From: Blastomussa wellsi
Taxonomy: Eukaryota; Cnidaria; Anthozoa; Scleractinia; Plerogyridae
Length of the DNA stretch: 64,000 nt
Assembly (NCBI GenBank): GCA_947652115.1
Contig: OX393564.1
Location: forward strand, 22,748,629 to 22,812,628
Direction of reading: 5' to 3'
Of this stretch, positions 54,798 to 64,000 are shown piece by piece. The notes below the pieces were generated by a model that saw nothing but the letters and a program-made list of their open reading frames with translations, was not told the DNA's origin and did no database searches. Positions within the stretch are counted from its first letter, which is position 1, and each line of letters starts with the position of its first letter. Both the position numbers and the translations under genes were made by a program.

Positions 54798-57256
54798 GAA
54801 TAGGTTATGGCCGTTTTTCCAAAATTTCCGAAAAAGAGAACAACCTCTCATAGTAGACGCAAATTTTCGCAATTTTCTTCCCGGAAATTTCAGTTCCATT
54901 CAATGTTGTTCCTGGAACGTCCGAAATTTTCAGGAATTTCAACTCTTTCCAGATTTTCTGGAAACTTCCCCAGGAACTTTCTTTACCATTCCCCCTCGTT
55001 CCTGAATTTCTGGAAGTTTTGGTCGAATGGAAAGCGCCCACTACCATCGGCCTTTATAGTTAGCTCACCAGCAAATTTTCTCCGATTGGGTTATATTGAT
55101 CATGTGACGCGATAGTGTTCGTCCGCAGAAGAGACACCAGCAGCCCATAGTACCCGTACCAGGATGGATAGTGCTCGTTTAGACAAGTGGGTCTACGAAC
55201 AAAACAAATATCCATTTAGTGTTTTTTTATGTCCGGTTTTGTTTTGTTTGGTACATTTCTGGTTTCGAGTCCTTCATTCTAGAGTCGCCTTTCACAGCGT
55301 AATAAACAGCGTTTGAAAGTTGAAATTGAATTGTGACACGGTTTTTATCGCATGACGAGGCTGGACGGCTTTTGGTGTGAATGGGTTAATTCCCAAGAGT
55401 GGCGATTTGATATCATTTTAGAAAACAGTCCTAAGAAAATACGCGCCCTGATTGGTTAAAAATCGTGTTTCAATAACTCGATGGAGACACAGAACTAGCA
55501 CGAGCTGTTGACGTAATGATGGCGCGAGAATTTACATTTTGATAATCAAAGTTGACAAGTTGTTTTCCTTTTTCTCGTCGCGGTGTTTTCTAAAAGAAAT
55601 AGAAAACACGTACTTCGTGTTTTTATCGAATTATAGAAACACTCGTGACAGTTTGGGAGAACTCGAAAAAGCTCCTACGGCTCGTGTTCCCACAGCATTT
55701 CTCGTTCTCCCTAACTTCCACTCATGTTTCTATAACTCGATAGAAACACGGTACATGTTTCCTATTTCTTAAATATTGGACAGGAATTCGATTAAACCCA
55801 GACATAGGCGTGCGAGGCGGAGGGGGAGGGGGGGGGGGGGGGCTGCTATCCGCTATTCTCTTTAAGTTTGTCACTGGTTACTGACATACTGTAGAAAAGA
55901 CAAAATATGTCTTGCTGTGTTACTAGAATCCACAGAACTGAATTGTGGAGGCTTTGTGCGAGGTTGAGCGTATTTAGCCAACTCCTCGACACCTTTCGTG
56001 AAGGAAATTTTAAAAACCTGTCAATCATAGCTATTATATTATTTTCGTCCCAAATGCTTCCACTTCTCGGAAGCCCTAGATTTTGTTAATTGTCCAGTGG
56101 CCTTTTCACCCATCTTCACCACTAACTTTGCAGAATGGGATCTTTGAATAACCCATCATTTGGAAATGCACATTTCACCTTTATAATTGATGCACCGGGG
56201 AGAACATTTGTCATCATTTCATTATTTATCAATGCATTTATCATTTATCTCGTATTTAAATGTTGTTTTATTTTTCTTGTTTTTTTTTTGTAGGCCACGA
56301 TGGAAAGTGTTTTCTACACCAAATGGCATACTTGCTTCTGCTATAATGATTGTGTTTTTCTTTGCCTCATCGGAAAATTATTGTTAAGTTTCTCACGCGT
56401 TTTTCTCTCGCCGTGTTTTATAATTCGTCACTGTAATACGTTACTTAACTCTTTTGCTTGTAGTTTCGTGTTGAGAGAGGATCACAGTTAAAGGTCGTGA
56501 GTGCACTTCATGAGTACACTTTCGGTAAATCTGATGGTCTCGAAAAGAGTTCTGTGGTCGTCGCTCTTTCTCCGCGCGATTGTTTCGTACCATGACAAAG
56601 ATCCCGGTATTAGCCAATCAGAGGAAACTTGACGGAACGCTGGAAGTTCTTCGGCTCGGATCTCGGCAGTCGTTCTCGCGGGCGAGATGGAGCGATCGCT
56701 ATTTCTTCCTGTGAGGCCTTGCTTCGCTTGCGTCACCCCTCCCCTATAAAGAAGTGTTAAGACCGGAACGTTAGGCGACAGGTCTCAGCTTGTCGCCTAG
56801 TGTCTCGGCCTCTACTTTCTTCCCAGAGAAAATGAAGGTTTGCTGGCAAGCTACTTTCTTATCATTGCGGACACTATTGAATATGATCCCTCCTCTTCTA
56901 AACGACAGATACTTGATGGTTTTGGACACGCGCATTTCAGGTCCAGTGCCTTAATCATGCTCTGCGCGAGATGGATAAAGAAAGATTTGGATTATTTCTT
57001 GTGAAGTGAAGTGGTCGCAGGACTTCAGTGAAGGCGTTACACTGCTGTGAGTTCGATATACTTTGCTTTAGTGTGATTGCAACTTTTTTTTATCAATGAA
57101 GGAATTAAATGATCTTAAATCAAGTACCGTTGCCTTGTCATTGATTTATTGTGTGTATTGTAATATGTGTTGTTTCACTTGCCACTAGTGAATTACTTGT
57201 TTGAAACGCAGCGCGAGAGGGTGAAGAAACTAGCCAGACGATGTGTAGTAGGGACA

Positions 57257-57942
57257 CTGGGGCGGATCCAGGTTTTTAGGACAGGGGGTTCGATGAAAGT
57301 GTGGAGGGCGCCCCATTAGGGGGGTCAGGGGGCATCCTTCCCCGGAAAATTTTTAAACTTCAAGTCCTCGGAAACGCGATTTCTGTCATTCTGAGGCATT
57401 CTTTTTTTTTCAGAAAATGAAACAAAGCTACGTAAAAACATGCAAATTTGCATTAATATTAGTATGATAAAAAATATACTGCATTTTATCTCATTTCAAT
57501 TTTGTTTCGTCAAAGACGGGATCAACAAGAAGCTTTCTTCGGGGATATCTTACCGCAAAATGCTGAACCACAACATCGTAGTCAACGGGCTTTTTGCAAG
57601 GAATGTTCATCAGAGCCAAGCCTGGCCGTCTTGACAATTTTCTTTTGGACATCTCACAGGTACTGAAAACTCGCTTTTTAACTCAAGAATAAAAACTGAT
57701 CTATACCCAGGGTTTGTCACATAATAAACCGATGCTTTCTAATTAGCCGCTCTTTTTGCTTGCACAGCTCAACAGCCACATTCACAGTGAACCAAAAATT
57801 TGTTTTAATGGAGTAAATGTTTTAGATTTATTGAGCATGAAGATTTTGCATTAAATATTGACTTATTTAATATTTTTACAAGTTTTTGACGTTAGCTGTT
57901 TTAATTTAGGGGTTCCCCGAACCACCCCTACATCCGCCCCAG
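57257..57942. mobile_element. 686-bp element with CTGGGGCGGAT ends
   Basis: CTGGGGCGGATCCAGG at the left faces CATCCGCCCCAG at the right, with ATTAGGGGGGTCAGGGGGCA and GGGGTTCCCCGAACCACCCC inside. A piece of the same family is seen at 11291-11340. The next bases (GGGGCGGATCTAGGGGGAGG, from 57943) look like the start of another copy without a clear partner. No transposase. Confidence 0.6.
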
Positions 57943-58618
57943 GGGCGGATCTAGGGGGAGGGTGCAGGGGATGTGCACCCCTCCCCCCGAGATAACTTTC
58001 GACTTTGCAATAGGACTTCAGTTACCTATGAATACCGTAATTCCTTAGTGGTGCACCCCTCCTGAACACTGTCTATTGATTTCAGAAAGGGCCAAAGGAC
58101 AATTCAAAGGCACCGGATCCTGGTTGGATCTGCCGGAAATAAGTCTGCGGTAGCAGACTACTCGATCCCCTAACATTTAGTTGCGTGTATATGAATAAAT
58201 AATGTTTGGGTGGATAAAAGAACAATTCCCTAGAGAATGTCACATGGCCTGTAATGGGCAACAAACACGCCCAAGCGAAAATGTCTATTGAAAGGTCTAC
58301 TACGATCTGTCGAGGTCTGAAGAACCATCTGTTGTTGTGGAATTTTCCACTTTCAGTCTGGAAAACGAAAAGCTTTTTGCACCTATCAGTGTTAGGCCTG
58401 AGGGGGAGGCCGAGCATAGGCGGGGCATTTGTGGATAGTCAAAACAGTCACTAAAATTCATTAAAATGTTGCTGGAAAGTCCACTAAAACGGTCAAAAGT
58501 CCCCAAACTACCGTCAAATCCCCCACCCTTGCCTGGCCTCCCCACCGGGCTTAACACATCCTCGGAGACCCAGGGGCGAAAGATTACAAGAAGTCGCAAG
58601 AGTGCCCCTGGGATACTA

Positions 58619-58915
58619 CACTTAAACTACCAGTTTTCATGTGACGTCATAAAATTCGCTAAGCCTATTAAATTTCGTTGCCACAAGGTGTAAGGTGAAT
58701 TAAAAATAATATCTTTTCGCAAATTTTCAGCTCGATAGTGCCCTTCGTTTTGAAAACAGAGCATTTTGAATATTTGAGTTTTCCGCCGTATATCAAACTG
58801 TGTGCCGTGGCAAAGCTGTTTTGTTTAGAAAAAGGCTATCCTTTCGATTTTCAGCAGTTTTAACATTTGCGATATAATAAATGGTGTTTATGTGAAAGTA
58901 TAATAGCTCAATTCA
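58619..58915. repeat. Dispersed repeat family Y, copy 2
   Basis: The inverse of 22735-23010: TGACGTCATAAAATTC, CGTTGCCA, AGGTGTAAGG, TTTTCGCAAATTTTCAGCTC, TTGAATATTTGAGTT and TATCCTTTCGATTTTCAG, in matching order. It lies about 470 bp upstream of hnRNP copy B. Confidence 0.75.
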
Positions 58916-59382
58916 ATGGCTCTGATTGGCCACAAGGCTTTATCGGTTTATTCTTGCAGCCCTGTTTTATCGGTTTCTGTCGTATTGGCATGTATTGTTG
59001 TCAAGAAATGTCAACTTTTTACGTAGTATCATTCAGCCGATATATGTTTGTGTTACAGTATTTTTTTTCTGATTAGTTCTCTTGTAGATCCTACGCCCAC
59101 TAGCAGCACCCGAGAGCAGCATTATCGTCGACCGCGCTTCTTTGCAGTTTTCATTTATTATATTCTTGTTCTACCTGTTTTAGCCGCCGTCGGTTTGTGG
59201 AGATCAACGAACGAACGACTGGTAACGAGTAAATATCGATTTAAAGAACCTGCACGTTTTCTTGGTCCACCCCTAAGACTATTCACACTCGGAGACCACG
59301 TTGTTTCGGCGTCCCTTGCAATCGATTGCAGTGTTGTAGCCTCTTCCGCTCTGTAAAGTGAAGTTCAACGATCAAACTTGTC

Positions 59383-62300
59383 ATGGAATCAACGCAAGAG
59401 TTATCCGCAGAAGCACAGCAGCTTGTAAGCGAAGGTTTGAGCTTTAAAGTCGCTCAAAAAGTTGGCGTGATCTTCGCGACCGGCTCCCTTCTTCCCAGCG
59501 AGTTGGACGACAGAGCGTTGGACGCTCTGCGCGAATTCAACGAAGATGGCGCGCTGGAAGTCTTGGATCAGTTCGGAAGCAGTGATCTATCCCACGTGCA
59601 GAACAAGAGCGCTTTTCTGTGTGGAGTGATGAAAACGTATCGCGAGAAAAACCGCCAGAAGGCCCAAGGACACACACCTGGCACTGAAGAATTGAGCGGT
59701 CCGGATGAAGCGAACATCAAAGCGCTTTTGGACAGAACTGGCTACACCTTAGATATCACCACAGGACAGAGGAAATATGGTGGCCCACCGCCCAGCTGGG
59801 AAGGCCCTCCTCCAGGAACAGGCAGTGAGGTATTTCGGCTCGACTTCAATCTTTATAGGCTTACATTAATTTTGTGCAATTTAATAATTTTGTCCACAAA
59901 TATGCAAACCAAACTCTTTTGTTCAGTCTCTATGTTATAGAGTATTTGCAGATGTGCATTGGACGCCTTGAAAACTAGGGAGTTTATAAACCCACATTTG
60001 AAAACTAGTGGAAACAACAGGTTAGAAAGGGCTGGCCTAGATGCGGGCTCCCCTGCCGGCCGAAACCGGCCGCACAGAAACCACTCCTGGAATGGGTTTT
60101 GCTAAAAGCAGGCCCACGGCCCGGTGGCCCAGTCCTGATTTTCCACAGTTTTTTGTGTCCAGTGGTAAATCCATGCGCATGCACAGATCTGCATCGGGTT
60201 TGGCATGCAAAATGGACGATGGTGAGTTTGAATTGGTTTAGTTTACATTTTAATCATTTCAATCATTTTCGATCCTTTCTTTCGTTTCATGTTGCTAAGT
60301 GAAAAACGTTGTCATTCTCTGTTTATTCGTCTGTTTATAGAACCCGATAGAGATGAAGTCCATTCTCAAACAACGCAAGAATGGACTTCCTCTCTATCGG
60401 GTTCTGTAAACAGATGAATAAACAGAGAATGACAACGTTTTTCACTTAGTAACATGCAACAAAAGAAAGGATCAAAAAGGATTGAAATGATTATTAAAAT
60501 GGTAAACAAATTCAAACTCACCGTTGTCCATTTTGCATGCCCAAACCCGATCCAGATCTGTGCATGAGCGTGGATTTACCGCTGGACATAAAACTTTGGA
60601 AAATCAGGACTGGGCCTACGGGCTGTGGGTCTTCGGGCCGCTGGGCTGTCGTGAGCCACCGGCCTGCAGGCCTGCTTTTAGCAAAACCCTCCTGGAATTC
60701 CTGTTCTGGCCAAAACCGGCCAAGAAAAGCATGTGCTGCCCTTTCTCTACCTCCCTGGGGACATTTTAGTTTTCCTATTGTTCTCCAGTAAATTAGGGCC
60801 AATAAACCAATCAGAATCTGTTTTCTGTCCATACTTTTAGTGAACTCTTGGGGTCCTACAAATAATTTTTTCCATAATCCGCCCGTATAACATGTTCAAG
60901 AAAATCATTTCATGTCTTGGCGAGTCACGGCTCTTGTTTTGAGGGGGGCGTAAGGGTTTGTGGTGATGCAGTTTTGCATTATTTTTGGTGTGGTTTTACG
61001 GTAATTTTTATTGTAACTGGCGGTATTGCGGTTTTAAAACACTAAGCGGTTTGCGGTTATTACAACCTTTTAAGTCGCGGTTTTCGGAAAAAAGGTGTCT
61101 GCAGTGATAATTAACAATTAGACTACAAGCCCGAGTTTTCTATGAGCGAATAGTCGACGAGGCGACAAGTTTGACTATGGCTCATATAAAACAGGGGCGA
61201 GTAGTCTAATTGTTTTAGTAGAAACTTTAAATGATTACATTCCAAAAACCAACCATGTTGTGTACTTTTAAGGCAAAAATAAAGAAATATTTTGCCTTAA
61301 AAGTGCCTTCACAGTGGGAGAACCAATCAGATTTACGGATTTTTAATAGAACACAGCTGAGTTTCTACTAAGACTCTTTAGAACGGTTGGCATTTGGTTA
61401 GTAGTAATAGTGTAGTACAATATACCGTTGGCGTTATGATGGTATGTTTAATATAAGGCACGATGTTATCAGAATATATCACAAGTCTTGCTGACGTCAA
61501 CTTTCATATTGTGGCCTCCATGTACATGCGGTTTCGGTATTCTGGAAAAAATCCGATGCGGTTTACGGTTTTTTGGCGTATTTCTGTGCGGTTTTGCGGT
61601 TTTCGGACCCCCCCTACGCCCCCCTCTTTACAAAATTCCAGGGCCATTCTGAACACAGAAAATTCCCTCTATGGGGCGAAAAATGAAAAGTAAAAACACT
61701 GATTAATTATAAGTGTCTCTTAAGAGGAAAATCATGGAGTGGAGGGTGCTACTACTGATCCCAGACGTCCTTTCAAATGGCCTGAATTTTGCTTCACTTC
61801 ATGGACCTTTGATTTCACTCTGTGGATTCAAAAATGCTAATCACATGATTCAAAATTGAGCTCACTTGCCCAACAAAATGGAACCCGCGGCAACAACAAG
61901 TTAGACCGGCAGCAGACAAAAAACTGCCCCAGTTCATTGTTTTCGTTGTGCTTAGCTGTCAGGTCAAGATTTTCTAAGGGGAAGGTTTGAAAGACGTGAA
62001 AACATTTGCACAGAACAGACCAATCATGCGGAACAGTTCGCCAGTACAGTTTCAGAAGCCACAAACTTTTTTTGAAGGAACGTCGACAAGTGTTGCCAGA
62101 ATGCAGTATACGTATTGAGATGATGAGCATTTGTTCATTTGACTTCTGACGACTGCAGTACCTCTCAAATGTAAATTTTTCTTTGTGCCAAAAAATTTGA
62201 AAACCAATTTTGTGACATGACAACAGCAATCCCAGATTTCCTTTGACAACTGTCTTCAATAGGGAAGCTTCAGGAAAACTAGAAAGGGTGGCAAGTAATT

Positions 62301-64000
62301 TGTTGCCATTTGTATGCAATGTATAAGCATTTTAGAGAAATTTATGATCTGGTCAAATAAGGAAACATTGTTTGATTGAATCCTGTGTGAAATCAGACAT
62401 TTTGCAGTATAACCCAATGGCAAAGGGCACAAATATAGCTGCTTCCAAACATCAACTTTTTCTTTCTTCTTTGTGCTTGTTTTTTTTTTATAGAAAGTTT
62501 GCTGTCAAGTTTTTGTTGGCAAGATTCCTAGGGATTGCTTTGAAGATGAGCTTGTACCAGTATTGGAGGAATCTGGAAAAATCTACGACTTTCGACTTAT
62601 GGTAGACCCCCTGACAGGTCAGAACCGAGGCTATGGTTTTTGCACATACTCATCCAAGGAGGAGGCACAAGATGCCACAAAGAAGCTTGACAACAAAGAA
62701 ATCCGACCTGGGAGAAGGCTTGGGGTTTGCCTTTCTGTTGCAAACAATCGGTTGTTTGTTGGCTCCATTCCAAAGACAAAAAGTAAAGATGAGATCTTTG
62801 AAGAGTTTACTCAAGTAACATCTGGACTGAGTGATGTGATTGTTTACATGTCAGCAGAAAACAAAACCAGGAACAGAGGTTTTGCCTTCTTGGAGTACGA
62901 AAGTCACCAGGCAGCATCTTTGGCTCGTCGCAGGCTGGCTAGTGGAAGGGTGAAAGTTTGGGGGAATATTGTAGTGACTGTTGATTGGGCAGATCCACAA
63001 GAAGAACCTGACGCAGATGTTATGTCCAAGGTAAATGTATATTTATGTTAGTTTCATGCTTTAAAACTAACAGACATCTCTACATCCCCTTTTTTCTCTT
63101 TTTGGCGTTGTCTGACTGACCCAGATTTTTGCGTTAAAATTTGAAAAAAAAATTATGATTAAGGCAATGAAGTCAATGACACATAAGCAGATTTTTAGTT
63201 TTTACTTAGGCTTTCTGCTTTCTGTTTATTGTCGCCTATCACTTAGGATGGCAAGGATGGAAGCGGATTGAAATTACAAAAAAAAAACACTTGCCAGTGT
63301 TTTCAAATTCTAGAGCCATTCCTTGAAACTATTGCTAGAAATTCATTATGGTTTGCTCTCTGAGCCACAGTTTGTTCAATGTCTTTGTGTTAGGACCATT
63401 TTGGGCATGAGTACCAGGTAATGATGGCAGGGCATGAATCTGAAAACACCAATACACCTGTGACAGTGCCCCTTGAAGCTCTGTTCAAATAATCCTTGTG
63501 AGAAATTTAATCGATAATATCATTGGTGACGAATTGCTTGTTAATTTTGGTGCAAAATTTCGGCGTTGATTTGTAATATTCATGGCCACTTTGCTGCAAA
63601 AGTTCTCAAAAACACCACTACTTTTGAGTGTAATTTGTCATCTATGATAGTAAAAGGTAATCAGATTGTATTATTATTGTATTATTAGGAAATAATTTCA
63701 CTTGCGTTTTGTCAAAATTCTAATAATTTAAGGTTCAGGAAATTGTAAGAATTTTGAAAATGCATGTAAAATTATTTCCTAATTTCACTCGTCACCATTT
63801 GATTACCCAGGCCAATATCCCAGAAACGTTATGTTGGTAGCAGCATCTAGCGAGTCACTGAGTGACACAGCCAATAATCAGCTTGTTCATCCATGGTTTT
63901 TGTGTGTTTGTTTGCAGGTCAAAGTCCTTTATGTGAGGAATGTTTCTCCCAATGTCACCGAGGATCAGTTAAAGGAACAGTTTAATGAATATGGCTCAAT
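59383..64000 (+). CDS. SYNCRIP: hnRNP Q/R (SYNCRIP/HNRNPR) homologue, copy B (3' end outside window)
   Basis: Exons 59383-59829, 62494-63030 and 63918 to the right edge, all phase 0 and with intron positions identical to copy A; exon 2 is exactly 537 bp in both. The first exon gives the acidic domain ([38 protein letters not shown]). The second carries RRM1 and RRM2 ([80 protein letters not shown]). The third opens RRM3 ([20 protein letters not shown]). The RGG region is not in the window. Copies clearly arose by tandem duplication but differ throughout the protein, so the event is old. Copy B's N terminus (NEDGALEVL) is nearer to vertebrate hnRNP Q/R than copy A's. Confidence 0.93.
60056..60722. 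mobile_element. 667-bp foldback element with ~330-bp arms
   Basis: The arms are highly similar in reverse. GCCGGCCGAAACCGGCC, GGGTTTTGCTAAAAGCAGGC, AGTCCTGATTTTCCA, GCATGCAAAATGGACGATGG, AACGTTGTCATTCTCTGTTT and AACCCGATAGAGATGAAGTC each have a mirrored partner. The centre is near 60379 (AACAACGC). Both arms contain ATGGAC(G/A)AnGGTGAG-like sequence. Confidence 0.9.
60941..61625. mobile_element. Element with GAGGGGGGCGTA ends and internal GCGGTTTT arrays
   Basis: Exact 12-bp inverted ends (GAGGGGGGCGTA at 60941-60952, TACGCCCCCCTC at 61614-61625). Inside each end are several copies of GCGGTTTTGCGGT/GCGGTATTGCGG-type motifs. A second foldback (TTAGTAGAAACT/AGTTTCTACTA, 61209-61369, with an ACTTTTAAGGCAAAA hairpin) is nested within it. 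Confidence 0.8.
63031..63917 (+). other. hnRNP copy B intron 2
   Basis: 887 bp. Contains a small piece resembling MITE family X (GGATGGCAAGGATGGAAGCG near 63246) and a foldback at 63651-63808. No coding signal. Confidence 0.6.
63651..63808. repeat. 158-bp foldback in hnRNP copy B intron 2
   Basis: AAAAGGTAATCAGATTG..AGGAAATAATTT on the left faces AAATTATTTCCTAA..CATTTGATTACCC on the right, with CAAAATTCTAATAATTT opposed to AAATTGTAAGAATTTTG around the centre. Confidence 0.75.

Larger units (their letters stand above)
51070..59382. other. 8.3-kb spacer between the tandem hnRNP genes
   Basis: It contains at least six foldback or dispersed repeats (listed separately), a poly-G run at 55817-55842, and a 9-bp hairpin (TAGGCGACA/TGTCGCCTA, 56772-56799). 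Open frames here are short and unsupported. The hnRNP copy B promoter and 5' UTR must lie in its last part. Confidence 0.6.
59830..62493 (+). other. hnRNP copy B intron 1
   Basis: 2.66 kb, similar in size to copy A's intron 1 but with different contents: a large foldback (60056-60722) and a G-tract element (60941-61625). 61640-62480 shows nothing I can support, including an open minus-strand frame at 61837-62319. Confidence 0.6.

Noticed and set aside
59048..59356. 102-residue ORF just upstream of hnRNP copy B
   Set aside because: Probably 5' UTR/promoter sequence; it has one hydrophobic run but no recognised domain and stops before the hnRNP ATG.
61837..62319. 160-residue minus-strand ORF in hnRNP copy B intron 1
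   Set aside because: No family resemblance and no paralogous ORF in copy A's intron; likely chance.

Overview
The window is nuclear DNA of an animal. It has intron-rich genes with GT..AG junctions, metazoan protein families and many short foldback transposons. From the gene versions and the style of the repeats I infer a cnidarian, most likely a stony coral or close anthozoan; this rests on family knowledge and no search was possible. There are no bacterial-type operons, rRNA genes or CRISPR arrays.

Layout, left to right. (1) 367-6447, plus strand: the last eleven coding exons of the mitochondrial presequence protease PITRM1, running off the left edge; one intron holds a 0.78-kb GC-rich minisatellite. 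(2) 7957-16861, minus strand: a three-exon gamma-glutamyltransferase-family gene, convergent with PITRM1. It has an N-terminal membrane segment, altered active-site residues and a charged insertion of about 228 residues. (3) 17411-30065, plus strand: a nine-exon HUNK-type AMPK-related kinase, divergent from gene 2 across about 550 bp. (4) 33870-37159, plus strand: YRDC, the threonylcarbamoyl-AMP synthase for tRNA t6A. (5) 40828-41853 (minus) and 41945-42874 (plus): two intronless, head-to-head DHHC-type zinc-finger membrane proteins whose signature reads CHHC and SHHC instead of DHHC. (6) 44091-51069 and 59383-64000, both plus strand: tandem paralogues of hnRNP Q/R (SYNCRIP/HNRNPR); the second runs off the right edge.

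The genes do not form one pathway. PITRM1 and YRDC belong to organelle and translation housekeeping, HUNK to signalling, the DHHC pair to membrane-protein acylation or a derivative of it, and the hnRNPs to mRNA handling. Their arrangement (convergent, divergent, head-to-head pair, tandem pair) is more informative than any shared function.

Introns and intergenic DNA are crowded with non-autonomous mobile elements: TA-flanked Tc1/mariner-like MITEs, several foldback families with two or three copies here, elements bounded by G-tract inverted repeats and filled with short motif arrays, four tRNA-derived SINE-like pieces, and tandem duplications of 23, 185 and about 204 bp. The observations most worth following up are the altered DHHC pair, the modified GGT-like protein, a decoy duplicated exon start in HUNK, and the G-tract elements, one of which contains an unrecognised ORF.
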